Source of the DNA: Cocos nucifera
Taxonomy: Eukaryota > Streptophyta > Magnoliopsida > Arecales > Arecaceae
Direction: 5' to 3'
Length of the DNA: 64,000 nucleotides
Assembly (NCBI GenBank): GCA_006176705.1
Contig: QRFJ01004218.1
Location: forward strand, 1-64,000
The position numbers and the translations under genes were made by a program. The notes under the pieces were generated by a model. It did not search any database. It worked only from the letters and a program-made list of their open reading frames with translations, and had not been told where the DNA came from. This document shows, in pieces, positions 21,188 through 31,722 of this stretch (the stretch's first letter is position 1; each line of letters opens with the position of its first letter).

Positions 21188-21974
21188 AGGGTATAGAACA
21201 CCATCCTTAGAACCCATGCGGATATAGTTTCCATATAATTTATCCCCTTGACCACAATGCTCGTAGGATACACCAGAGTTCAACTATCAACTCTGATCAG
21301 GTTGTCCACATTATATTTCAAAATACTAAATCCATTTGATGGATTATCCTGGCCAAGATTTTGCTATATTGAAATATAATGATACATTCTTCTCCAACTC
21401 TTGGAGTGGTCAATTCCAGCTTGATCACATTCTAACTTTGCAAGTACTTGACTATGCCCAAAAGTCTTCCATTGTTGAATTAGAAATTTAGTTAATCTGG
21501 TACCAAAGCACAGCGAGTTGCTTGCAAGTCACTGAGGTGATCTCAGGTCTAAGGGATACTTATACCTATATCCTATCAGAGATATTTTCGATAGTAGAAT
21601 GCTCTGAAGTTGGTCACGTTCAATGACGATATACCCATACATCTCATCTGTATGCCATACTAGTTTCTCCATACACCTTAGTTAAGAGGACAACCAATCT
21701 ATATGGCATATAGCAACCTATGCTCGATCGATGTTGTCGTCCTAATTAACAACCTATCATTTGATCATGAACAAATTTAGGGACTAATCGATAAATCCTC
21801 TTTTTATCGAACCTAAATAGTCCTAAGGACTTCATCACAACAATGGAGTTCATTAGAAGATGTAAATTTATGATGAAAAAAGATGCCAAAATATTTTTTA
21901 TTAATTAATAAATCATTTACAATATCTCAACCATCAATAGACTGATGATTGGCTTTAGGACATAATTTCCAACA
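21188..21974 (-). repeat. copia-2 5' LTR, first 787 bp only
   Basis: On the minus strand it starts TGTTGGAAATTATGTCC and matches the first third of the 3' LTR (about 15390-16174). It stops where both LTR and leader have similar short sequence (ACC-TC), suggesting a microhomology deletion. The U3 end of the promoter region is therefore separated from its normal downstream part. Confidence 0.9.
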
Positions 21975-21979
21975 CCTCT
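21975..21979. repeat. target-site duplication of copia-2, right copy
   Basis: CCTCT directly follows the LTR terminus CCAACA (start of the LTR on the minus strand) and is identical to the left copy. Confidence 0.92.
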
Positions 21980-22130
21980 TTGGTCACCTCCAAAGCATTC
22001 TTCCATGAAGCTTGAAGGTCATCCTCTGTCTTCTTTAACTTCTTCAGCGGATGAACTTCCTTCTTCAAGCCTTTTATTAAGGATTTTAGAGGAACCCCCT
22101 AAGGCAGCGGGTCAGCATCGACAGGAGACT
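21980..22130 (-). pseudogene. antisense coiled-coil reading frame in gypsy-1, proximal part
   Basis: On the minus strand this segment encodes K-G-L-K-K-E-V-H-P-L-K-K-L-K-K-T-E-D-D-L, then Q-A-S-W-K-N-A-L-E-V-T-K up to the copia-2 insertion site. The other half lies at 12840-13569. No start could be chosen. It may depend on splicing from the antisense gene to its right. Confidence 0.45.
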
Positions 22131-22189
22131 ACATTCGAGGTATGAAAAATGCTTAAAGGTATAGACAAAAAGAAATTCAAAAATTTACT

Positions 22190-22195
22190 TTTATT
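22190..22195 (-). terminator. possible poly(A) signal of the antisense gypsy-1 gene
   Basis: AATAAA on the minus strand lies about 60 bases past the stop codon of the antisense gene at 22254. It is a short motif, supported mainly by its position. Confidence 0.4.
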
Positions 22196-22253
22196 TAATT
22201 ATAAATTTTGAGTACAAAGCAAAAAAAGAAAAGAGAAAAAGCAAAATGTATAA

Positions 22254-24319
22254 CTAGTCGAGGATTTCAACCTCGAAAGGGGTGACGGAAGGTGGGGCAG
22301 GAGCGCTCTCGGCTGCCTCGGATGCCCAAACTGGCTCGAGCGCTTCTATGGTAGGTTCGAACGGATCGAACATGGGCTCGACAAAGGAAGGATCGACTGT
22401 AGCATCGGATGGTCCTGCTTCTACGTCATCTTCCTCCTCCTTCAGAAAGCTAAGATCGAGCTCGAGAAACCTACAGGCCACCCTACCTTCGTAGAGCTCA
22501 AAACCCTTGATGAATGCCTCTTGACCAAATTCGACATTCAAGTTCCTCATCTCGAAAGAGGCCCTAAACTCTTCCATGGTCTGAGTCATCACCTTCGAGA
22601 TCGACTTTGCCATTCGGGCCTCTGGTTCGGTGACCTTATTCTCGGCTTCCTTCTTCCTCTCCTCCTTCAGGGCTAGTGCAGTCTTGAGTCCAGGCGAGAC
22701 AAATTCCTCTTTCCAAAGCATGCCCTGGAGACTTTCGATGTCCGTCGCCTTCTCCTCTGCAAGGTGCTCGACCTCGATGACCCTCTCTTGAAGATGGCAG
22801 ATCTTGGCTTGAAGGCCCTCCTAGACCTTCTGTGCTTCCATCTCCTGACGGTGCACCCTCTTGTTGTAGGCGAGCATCTGGTGATCCAACTACAACAAGC
22901 AATTGATGTTAAAAAAAAAAAAGAAGAAAAAAAGAGAGATGGAGAAGAAAAGAGAGGAGAAGAAGGGTCGAGCGATGGAGCAGTTACCTTGAGGATGGTT
23001 CCAAGGGAATTCCAAATGAGCTGTCGTGGGTCAAGGTCGGCCATGTGATCCACCACCTCCAGCATGGCAAACCTGTCAATTAAATCCTAGATGATCTTCA
23101 GGTTATCGAAGGGATCCTTCTCTCGTTCGTCGCTATCGCCATCCAGCCCGCTAAGGCGAGCCTTGCGAGACGTCTTGGCGATAGCTTTCTTTTTTTTCCT
23201 TCCTTCCCCTATCTCTCTCTCGGTAGGGAGTTCCAAAGCTCGATCCCCACTAGAAGGACTCGAGGGCATGGGAGGCATGGAGCCTGCGCCAGCAGTGCCG
23301 ACCTCGACAGTTAAGGTAGCTTTGACACTGGCGATGACCTTGGACACAGCGATAGTGGAGGTTGGGACCATGTAGCTGGAAGCGCCGACCTTAACCCTCT
23401 TTGAGCTATCGCTTGATGCCTTTCCTTTCCTCTTCTTGGTGTAAAGCCTATTGGTAAGCATTTCGGCAGCTTTGGTATCTATTTCTACAACAGAAAAAGA
23501 AGTACGGCCAATGGCAATACACATGCAAGACTATGTGAATTCAAAAAGCAAAAAATATACTAGCAGGGTTAAGGAGACTCAAATCTAGGTTGAACAAGGT
23601 CTGTTCTTTCAGAAGGATGGAAAAGAAAGGAGTTTGGTATGCTTTGAGTTTATTGAAGGAATCAAGGTTGGCTCTGTCTAAGCTAGGAGCTCAACGAACT
23701 GACTCCCTAATATAACCCTAAGAAGGAAGATCTAATAGCAGGGTCAGACAATACACAAAAAAGTACTTTTTCTTTCAGTTATGAATGGAAGAAGGGGCAC
23801 CTCTCAATAACCCCTTCTTGCCAAACTAGAGGAAAAAGTATCACTAGTCCTTCGCAGAAGGATGGCGCTTGAAGGTGTAGAAATTCCTAAAGAGCAAAAT
23901 GGTCGGCTGGACCTCAGCCAATTGATAGAGGGAAGGAAACCTATGATGAACCAAAAGGAGTTCAGCATGATAGATGTGAAAGAGATATTTAAAAATCAAA
24001 AGAGGATGACTACAAAAGGGGGCAGTGGGAGCCTAAGCCCGGCACGCAAAGTTTCTAAGTACAAACAAAATCGACTAGTCAGAGGAGAGCTGACTCGGTC
24101 ATCTGAGCTAGGGAGTTCAAGGTCATATTTCAGAGGGATTCCATATTGGATTCGGATTAGAGAAAAGTCATCCGGAGTAAGAACAGACAGGATGATGTCT
24201 AGAACGAAGGATGAGTGAGACATGTTCCTAGGTTCTACCTTGACCAGGGGTGCAGGATCAAGGAAGGTCGGTCCAGATGAGCCCCAAAAACCGATGGAGT
24301 GGGAGGTTTTGGAAGACAT
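22254..24319 (-). pseudogene. antisense 'putative gypsy-type transposon' gene (Transposase_28-like) inside gypsy-1
   Basis: The minus-strand ATG at 24319 gives M-S-S-K-T-S-H-S. The region to about 24000 carries R-I-Q-Y-G-I-P-L-K-Y-D-L-E-L-P and F-C-L-Y-L-E-T-L-R-A-G-L-R-L-P-L-P-P-F-V. I recognise this as the N-terminal domain named putative gypsy-type transposon (Transposase_28). A Lys-rich segment follows (about 23200-23460). Then comes a helical region R-Q-L-I-W-N-S-L-G-T-I-L-K, an intron, a coiled coil (22640-22880) and an acidic C-terminus ending V-E-I-L-D. Breaks include in-frame TAG codons near 23085 and 22822 and frame changes near 23570-23990. The function of these proteins is unknown. 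Confidence 0.8.
22890..22987 (-). other. intron in the antisense gypsy-1 gene
   Basis: On the minus strand the upstream exon ends ATCCTCAAG followed by GTAACTG. The intron has a long pyrimidine tract and ends TTGCTTGTTGTAG before TTGGATCACC. Removing these 98 bases joins two frames in phase 0, with a leucine-rich helical region on both sides. A second 3' splice site, TTCTTTTTCTGTTGTAG, ends at 23485. Confidence 0.72.
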
Positions 24320-24939
24320 CCAGATCAAAATAAAATCCCAAGGAAACCCCCAAAAAATAAAAAAAATATAGGGCAAATGCCGCTATGAAGAAATCGGAAG
24401 AGCAAGAAGCTAAAAAGAAAAAAGTACGAATATCCTAAGAGAAGGATTGGAAAACTGACCTAAGCTATTTGGGGAGGACAAAAGAATGATGGGTGCAATG
24501 AGAACCAGTCGAAAGGACGTCTGGAGCTCGGAAAGGCGAGGAAGGAGGCTAAGACCCTTGGGAAGAAGATGAACGAGGACCGAAGGAAGGAGAAGACTCA
24601 GGTAGGAATGGCTTCTAGATGAGAGGAGAAGGTCTTAAATAGCCAGTGCTAACCTAAGATGGTTTTGATTGTGGATCAACTTCGGCCGATCAGCGTGCAC
24701 CACGTGTCCCACTTGTCATGATAGAAGAGTGGCGATAGATAGAGTCTTTATAGCACCATACCAAGGGCAGAGTTTTGGTGGGAGATTCGAAGGGCCATCT
24801 TTTCAAACTCATTTCAGACTTAGAAAGCTTCAGTGCCAGCATGGTAAACATCAAAATGTCTCATCCTGACAAGCACGAAAACCTAGGATCGAATTTTGGC
24901 GGTCATCTTTTTCCTTTTTTTCTTCGAATTTCGAACTCG
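24320..24939 (-). promoter_or_regulatory. 5' region and probable promoter of the antisense gene
   Basis: No gene lies here. On the minus strand a TATA-like CTATTTAAG occurs at 24635-24643, then a pyrimidine-rich stretch of about 300 bases (many CTTCTCC and CCTTCC runs) up to the ATG at 24319. This is how a plant 5' UTR looks. The promoter role is inferred from spacing and composition. Confidence 0.45.
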
Positions 24940-24955
24940 AGAGTAGGAGGACTAT
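24940..24955 (+). other. gypsy-1 polypurine tract
   Basis: GAGAGTAGGAGGACTA lies immediately before the LTR start. The tract is interrupted by a few pyrimidines. Confidence 0.65.
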
Positions 24956-25059
24956 TATTGGGGATAAACCTCACTCCCATCGAAGTCTAGTCTAATGCTT
25001 AGCATAATGTAACTGGTAATTACAGAAGAGCTTCAATCGTGAATTCTTCCTCTTGAGAC

Positions 25060-25260
25060 TTCTCCAGTAGCTGAACTCCTTCTGGACCTCTCCAGTAGTC
25101 GAGCTCCTTCCAAACTCCTCCAGCAGTCGAGCTCCTTCCAAACCTCTCTAGCAGTCGAGCTCCTTCCAGACCTCTCTAGCAGCCGAACTTCTTTTGAACT
25201 CCTTCAGCAATCGAGCTCCTTCTGAACCTCTCCAGTAATTGGATTCTTCCATCAGACAAA
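25060..25260 (+). repeat. 28-bp tandem array in the gypsy-1 LTR
   Basis: The block CAGTAGTCGAGCTCCTTCC and its variants begins at 25065, 25093, 25121, 25149, 25177, 25205 and 25233, always exactly 28 bases apart. That is seven units with no spacers. The units have diverged by a few substitutions without indels. Confidence 0.95.
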
Positions 25261-25710
25261 TTCCCCCTTAGATCTCTCCTCCAATAAATCTGCATATGGA
25301 TTCCTCCAATAGACCTACTTCTGGATTTTCCCAGCAAATCCACTTTTAGACATCTCCGACAGACTTCCTTCAAGATTTCTCCAATTGCAGAACTTCTGAA
25401 CCCCTTCCGACCGAACTTCTGGCAATCACCCAGAAAGGTCTCGTTGCCTACACGAATTCGATCCCGTACACAGCATAAACCAACACACACAAAGACTACC
25501 TTAGAAGAGTTCAAACTCTTCTAGAACTGATATAGCTCAAAGTTCATCACCAACTACCGTTTACTCCTCCAAACTTTGACTATTAAATCCCCAATAGATT
25601 GGCACATCATGACAACAGATACTACCCTCCATAACAAACTCCATGTGGTCTCGAGCGGCCCACTACCAGATGGTTATGGCTGTCGCTTTCAGTTTGTTAT
25701 AGGCTCCGAG

Positions 25711-25720
25711 GCTATAAAAG
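25711..25720 (+). promoter_or_regulatory. TATA box of the gypsy-1 LTR
   Basis: GCTATAAAAG precedes GGATCCTC. The gypsy-2 LTR has CTATATAAGG at the matching place (42931-42940). Confidence 0.65.
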
Positions 25721-25951
25721 GGATCCTCTAGATATGTTTTCTTCAGGCTCTCTTCTTCTTCCCATGACTGCAACATTCTCTACTAAGTACTCCATTTTTA
25801 TTGGCTGAAAGAGCTAACTTGATCGTCGGAGGATCTTGCCGGAGCCACCACCCCAGGCTCTGGATGAGACTTATTTTGCAGGTCACTTGCGGTGACCTCA
25901 TCTTCTCCGACTCTAGCACTTCTTCAATGGCAACTAGATTTCGCACTAACA

Positions 25952-26773
25952 ATAATATATTTATAATATATATATATATTTTAAATAGATCAGCACTGCC
26001 TGGGGATCACAAGGAAGAACTTCGATACCATCTAAGATCGCAAGGGAGATTAGCGAAAAACATGTGCAAGGAAGACATCGACTGAACATGCACATGGGTG
26101 GCATACTCGTTTAGATGCACATGGGCTGGGGAGAGGCCTGCGAATGCCGACCCCTCCCCTCACTATTCTTTATCTATTTTTTGAAATAGAGGAATCCAAG
26201 GATAACATGGAATCAAAGGGAAGAGCATAATTTTGTTAATCCAATAGACATCCACTGTAAATGTTAAGGTATACTCACCCTCTAAAAGTTGAAGATCGAG
26301 CAAATCTGCTAATAGCTTTGAAGTGAGAAGAGCCAAATGCAATTGCACATAGTAGAACCAGATGGTGTACAATAGTAAATAAATTTTGGGTTCTATATAT
26401 TTCATTAGCAGAGCAACATATGAAAAGTAATAAATAGTTGAAGTAGTATCTAAGAAAATGGCACATCCCTACACGGCATAATTGAAGAACTAGGCACAGA
26501 GTTGAAGAACAAGACAATTGCACTTGAATGAATAATAATAGCTAGAGCATAAGAGAGAAGGTAATTTAAGCAAGTAAGGAAATAATATTCATTTTAGCTC
26601 TAAATAGAAATTAGCCCAGCCAATAAGAAGCCTTTATTCATGGACCTGATAAAAGCTTATTTGAGATAGGACAACTTTAGCTTGAAGAATGCAACTCTGA
26701 TCTAACCCAAATAGGTAAAATTTGTGACCTATGGGAGTAATGAATAGAAATAATATCTTGGTCCTACCATAAG
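25952..26773. other. unassigned flank between gypsy-1 and gypsy-3
   Basis: I recognise no gene or repeat here. It begins with an AT-rich (TA)n stretch (25952-25985), then mixed-composition DNA. It continues at 34359-34686 on the far side of gypsy-3. It may be host intergenic DNA or an older decayed element. The minus ORFs (26163-26405, 26275-26523) show no family features. Confidence 0.6.
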
Positions 26774-29481
26774 TGTAACACCCCACCCCTAAATCCGAGC
26801 AACGGTGCTACACCCCACCCTTATCTAAAGGTTAAGGGGATTTTAAACTATGCTAAGCTACAATATTATCCAAACCTGCTCCACACAATTATCCCAAATT
26901 CTTCCATAATTAGCATATACAATTCAATTTAACCTCTTGATCTACTAAAGCAAATATCATAACTTAACTCAATAATTACATAAGCAAATCAAAGGCTTCA
27001 TTCACAAAACCATACTTCATTCATTCATTCTGATCATTAATCATTTTTTCAATACATACCTTTATAAAACAAACTAATACACATACAAATAATAGTATCG
27101 AATTTAACTAACTTAGCCATACAATCCTTCTCAAAATACATCTCTTTTACAAATTTATTCTCGTCCAAAATACTTCCTCCACTAGAGATACTGATGCATA
27201 TGCTGAAATATACCTCCCAACCCAGCTACTCCAAAAACTACAAGTAGAAAGAGTGTGGGGTGAGACTTGGGAAAGTCTTAGTGAGTGTATCCAACTATCA
27301 ATGAGTAAAATAAGTTGATTGTAATTCTTATAACATCATGCATAACTTGCTGCTAACAAATTTTCAAATATATATGTACCAACATAAATAAATCACATAA
27401 TAGCTTTTTTTTTAAAAGAACATATACCTTTGCTTACCACTGATTATACCACAGTAATATATTTCTATAGGATCTTGTAGGAGTATCTATACCATAGCCA
27501 TATATGGATAACCATACCATAAGTGTATTCACATGTGAACAATCCCATGACACACTCTCACATGGAGCAACCAACATACAAACCATACCATAATTTCATC
27601 AACACATGAGCAGTCCCATAACACACTCTCACATGGAGCAACTAGCATACAATCCATACCATAATTTCATCAGCACGTGAGTAGTTCCATGACACACTCT
27701 CACATGGATAACCGATACCACATTCACAATCACATATAAGCAATCCCAAGACACTCTCTCATACAGATAACCAATACCATATTTACAATCACAAATGAGC
27801 AGTCCCAAGATACTCTCATATGGATAATCAATACCACATTCAAAATCATATATGAGCAGTCCCAAGACACTCTATCATATGGGTAACCAATACCACATTC
27901 AAAATTACATATGAGCAGTCCCAAGACAATCTTTCATATGGGTAGTCTCCTACCTTGACATACTCTCAAATGAGCAGTCACAAAGTATTACAAACATCAA
28001 TAATCCCCATGGCACATAAACAAAGTAAACCATGTAAGAGATGAAATCATATAAGATATCATGGTACTGCTTATTTAAAATTACTAAAGCCTTGCTATTA
28101 AAATTACATGTACATATACTTGTTTATGAAATATGCAAAAGCTAGCTAGAAACTATTTCTTATCTTGATATCTCTAAAACTATATATAAGAAACCAACAT
28201 AAGCTGCAAAGTACCAAGAGAGTATCTTGCTTTTCAAATAAATCTTTATACATAGCAAAATACTTTGAAAAACACCATGGATAGATGAAATTCACTCACC
28301 TCCAGCTAGCTTATTGTTCCACTTTAGTACTTGATTTCTACAACGACCCCCTTTGAGAATCTTCTCCCTTCCTTTTTGTTCTGTCTTAATTCTCCCAACT
28401 CGAGTAATTAAGAATCTGTTGCCCAGATTTTCCTTCTCTATTTCAGCAACTTTCTTCTCCTTAATCCAATTTATCACTCAATTCTCTTTTTACCAGCTGA
28501 TTTCTCTTTAATTTTCATCTAAGAAGCTTCCTCTCCTAGCTCTCTTCTCTCCTCTAACCTTTCTATTTAACTTAGAACCCCAAATAACAGCAAAGGAACA
28601 TGTGGTTTTCATTCTAAAAATAGAATAAATTAAGAAGAAGAATTGCTAGGTGTCACCCCTCTAGAAAGCCAACACACCTCTCTCTCTCTTCTGATTACAT
28701 GGCACACTCTAAGGAAGCTAGCTATTAAGTTATTTTCAAAAGAATCTATTTAAAAACCTCTTTTAAAACCCCACGAGCAGCACCACTTTTTTATTCCCGC
28801 TGACCAAGCTAGCTCGACCTCAAATCGGGTTAGCTCGAATATTAGTCGGTTCAGCTTGAACTCAAACTGAGCTGGCTTTCTCAAAAACATAGAACACCCA
28901 TCATTGTAGCCTAAGACTCGGGCTAGCTCGATTTCACTTCGGGTCAGCTCAGATACTCCTACTCTTCAAAATTTTATCTCTAACCATACTGCTTGCTCAA
29001 TACTCTTCTTATTTACATATGTCCTCATTTATGTTACTCTCCATTAACTTTGAAACATAAATTTAAATAAGGAACACCCCCTATTTGGATTCAATAAAAA
29101 TATCAAAAAAATCAAAATCCATAAGAATAGAATTCCAAACTTTGGGTTCTAGTTCAAATTATCCAAACTTAAAACTTTTATAACTTTCTTCCTTCTAAAT
29201 GAATAGGTTAAAGGATCTTTCCAATTCGTTAAAAATCATTTTGCAACTCACCAACACCTAAGGATCAATTATCGAGACTTTTTATTCCAAGAAAATACAT
29301 ATTTCATATAGCCCTCCTTATAGATGCTAGTTTTCAGACTTAAAAAATTTTTAGGATCCGAAATGATAGATAGTCATAATTTACAGTCAAATAGCTCAAA
29401 TATACCATAAATAACTATCATGCCACACATGCATGAGCACAAATCTTTTAATTCCTTATTTTGCTAGTTCGAGATGTTACA
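26774..29481 (-). repeat. gypsy-3 3' LTR (2708 bp)
   Basis: On the minus strand it starts TGTAACATCTCGAACTAGC at 29481 and ends GGGGTGTTACA at 26774. It aligns along its length with 31723-34358. It holds a tandem array of eight units. A conserved GGAG|GTGAGTGAATT on the minus strand near 28300 looks like a splice donor and is present in the other LTR. Confidence 0.95.
27532..27990 (-). repeat. 59/71-bp tandem array, gypsy-3 3' LTR
   Basis: GAGCAGTCCCAAGACACTCT-type units start at 27537, 27608, 27679, 27738, 27797, 27854, 27913 and 27972, with spacings 71, 71, 59, 59, 57, 59 and 59. This makes eight units. The repetitive minus-strand ORFs here are a product of the array. Confidence 0.93.
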
Positions 29482-30180
29482 ATTTCACCCCCCCTTAAAA
29501 TAAATTTCATCCCCAAAATTTGTACTTTCAACTCTGAGTACTCTTTAAATTTTAAGCACCTCGATAACTTTAACATTCATTCTTGTGAATTCTAAAGCAT
29601 CCTTAATTTAACTTATCATACTTGCAAGTCTTACATGCATAATTTTAGTTTCTTTCTTAGCATAATATCACAACATTCATTCAAGAATAATTATTTAATT
29701 CTTACATATCCACATCTACATCTTTACTTAGATTCTTCATGTGCTATTCAACTTTTTAAAGTTCGTTACCAATCATACCATTTTCCAAAGAATCTTCGAT
29801 TTATATTTGCATCGCTGATATTAAATCAAAAATATTAAATACTCATGATTCTAATCCTTCATAGCAACATGCATAGCTATACTATTTTCCATACACATAA
29901 ATATAACCTTGAATTTTCAACATAAACTAGTGCTTAAATAAATTCAAATTAGAATATTGCCACTTATACTCATAAGTTGCATGCAACAAAATTAAAATAC
30001 TAAAGATTATAAAACTCTCATTTTATCCTTGAACCCTTGTGAAATAAATTCAATCATTCAATTATAAACATCATACCTAATTCAACTTTATATCCTGCTA
30101 ATCTCTATTAGCATCTTGTCCACTAGTACCAGTCTTTACTCTACTTATGAATGAGAGATTTCTAACCAAAGCTTTATTAG
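29482..30180 (-). other. gypsy-3 polypurine tract and AT-rich internal remainder
   Basis: Next to the LTR the minus strand reads TTTTAAGGGGGGGTGAAAT, a clear polypurine tract. The rest, up to the gag zinc knuckle, is AT-rich and has no pol motif in any frame. The + ORF 29635-29838 shows no family feature. Confidence 0.75.
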
Positions 30181-30189
30181 GATAATTCA

Positions 30190-31291
30190 TTCTTTGGTGA
30201 TCCATCTATCCACACCGATAACACCCTCTAACTCTTTAAGATATTCTGCTTCCTACAAATTGTAACATCAATTTTGATTTAGTCCCTTCCTGCTTTGGAC
30301 CAACAGAAATAAAAGAACCTATACCTGATTCTCTTGATGTTCTAAAAGGATAACTGGACTATGCGATAATATTTGATTTCTTTGATAGCTGACTTTCTCT
30401 TATGCCCAGGAAAAAATTCTGCACACTTCTTTTATTTTCCTCCTACCTACGATCACAAAATTCTTTTTCCATTTCTTTTACTCTACTAACTCCCACAATT
30501 AGTTCTGCAAAACTATTATAGTTATGCATTTTTATTTTTGCTTTGATTTCTAGAAGCAATCCATCTTGAAATAACTGATATTTTTCTTTTTCATCTATAA
30601 CAAATGCTGGAGTAAAGTGTGATAACTTAATAAATTTGCCTTCATAGTCAGCTACGAACATTCTTCCTTGAGTTAAATTAAAAAACTCTCTCCTTTTCTG
30701 ATCCCGATACACTATGAAGTAATACTGTTGATAAAATTCCTTTCTGAAATCATCCCAAGAAATAACATAATCTTGTGGTCGCCTATTAACATAGGATTCC
30801 CACCAATGTCTAGCTCGACCTTCTAAAAAAAAGGTAGCAATGCTCACCTTCTGCTCATCAGTACTTTTCATTAACACAAATATCCTTTCCATTCTTTGAA
30901 TCCAGTTCTCTGCCTTCATTGGGTCTATAGTACCCAAAAATTCTACTGCCCCCAATTTTCTAGCTTTTTCAAAGTTTCTTTCTACATGCACACTTCAAGT
31001 CTGAACATCAGGAGCAGAATTCATTGCAATAGTAATAGCTTGAGTAATTACACCCACCAATTCCTGCAATCCAACATTAGGTGCCTACTCCTAAGGTGCA
31101 GGATCTGACGGTACTTCTTGACCATAATCATACCTTTGTGAAACTCCTGCTTCAACTCTCAGGGCAAAAGATGCTACAATCGATGGTACTCTAGGGGGTT
31201 GACTGCTCCTATCAACACTTCTTGGTCTACTTCGCCCTCTGCCTCTACCCCTACCTAAGGGTAATTGCACTCTACCAACTCCTGATCCCAA
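30190..31291 (-). pseudogene. gypsy-3 gag
   Basis: The frame opens at 31291 with M-G-S-G-V-G-R-V and an Arg/Gly-rich run G-R-G-R-G-R-G-R-S-R-P-R. After three in-frame stops (about 31000-31095) it continues in the same frame to the retrotransposon Gag domain at 30443-30991. There it reads F-L-G-T-I-D-P-M-K-A-E-N-W-I-Q-R-M-E, then R-A-R-H-W-W-E-S and F-N-L-T-Q-G-R-M-F-V-A-D-Y-E. A degraded zinc knuckle (C-Y-R-C-G, H) is near 30220-30240. The order and motifs are those of chromovirus Gag. The 182-codon core is open. Confidence 0.87.
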
Positions 31292-31722
31292 CTATTCTAT
31301 TTTCCTATAAAATGAAATTGGTATAATTAAAGTTTTAATCCACCAAATAACTTCACTAATAAATACATCTCAAAAGAAGACATCTTTGATTGAAACAAAA
31401 TTAAATACTACTGAAAAGATCCTTCAAAAGACATTGAGTCAACTCATTAATCAATCGGGTCATTTCCAAGACCACCTAACTTAACCCACCTTATACTGTT
31501 TAACAAACAATCCCAATGAACTGATTATGACATACATAAGTCCATCCTTACTAATTATAATCCTTTGCTTATATTCATTAACCAAAAACATTTTTCTTAT
31601 ACCTACTGATTATAAACTTTCATTCACTTCTACTGATTATAAAATTTTACTCATATCTCTAATTAAACTTTTGCTCATCTCAATAAACCATTTAACCTTT
31701 AACCTTTCTCTGATACCAAACA
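31292..31722 (-). other. gypsy-3 leader with primer-binding site
   Basis: On the minus strand TTTGGTATCAGAG at about 31708-31720 sits two bases after the 5' LTR end. It is complementary to the 3' end of initiator tRNA-Met. The remainder is AT-rich non-coding leader. Confidence 0.85.

Larger units (their letters stand above)
13570..21974 (-). mobile_element. copia-2, Ty1/copia element inserted in gypsy-1
   Basis: The element reads right to left: truncated 5' LTR (21974-21188), leader, gag, protease, integrase, RT, RNase H, polypurine tract, full 3' LTR (16174-13570). It is bounded by TG/CA-type termini and a perfect CCTCT duplication, which shows insertion into gypsy-1. A deletion removed about 1.8 kb of the 5' LTR plus the PBS and about 0.5 kb of leader. 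Coding frames contain stops, and RT has lost a segment after YVDD. It belongs with copia-5, whose LTR is homologous. Confidence 0.93.
7627..25951 (+). mobile_element. gypsy-1, Tat-lineage Ty3/gypsy element, 5'-truncated, split by copia-2
   Basis: The order protease, RT, RNase H, a second archaeal-type RNase H, integrase is diagnostic of the Tat lineage of plant Ty3/gypsy elements. The left end lies inside the Gag zinc-knuckle region next to the copia-1 LTR. The segments are 7627-13569 and 21975-25951; removing copia-2 and one target-site copy restores continuity. Between pol and the 3' LTR lie a 115-bp tandem array and antisense genes, as in RIRE2-like Tat elements. Its coding frames are riddled with stops, many at Gln codons. 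Confidence 0.9.
24956..25951 (+). repeat. gypsy-1 3' LTR (996 bp)
   Basis: It starts TATTGGGGATAAA, where the homologous gypsy-2 LTR has TGTTGGGGATAAA, so the terminal TG has decayed. It ends ...CACTAACA at 25951. Shared blocks with the gypsy-2 LTR include 'cttgatcgtcggaggatc' and 'gccggagccacc'. It contains a 28-bp array and a TATA box. The minus ORF 25176-25514 and others are shadows. Confidence 0.85.

Noticed and set aside
25060..25260. Regular 28-bp repeats resembling a CRISPR array
   Set aside because: The units are contiguous with no unique spacers, and lie in a plant LTR.
27629..27924. Minus-strand ORFs with repeating peptide units
   Set aside because: They come from the 59/71-bp LTR tandem array, whose unit length happens to keep frames open; not a gene.
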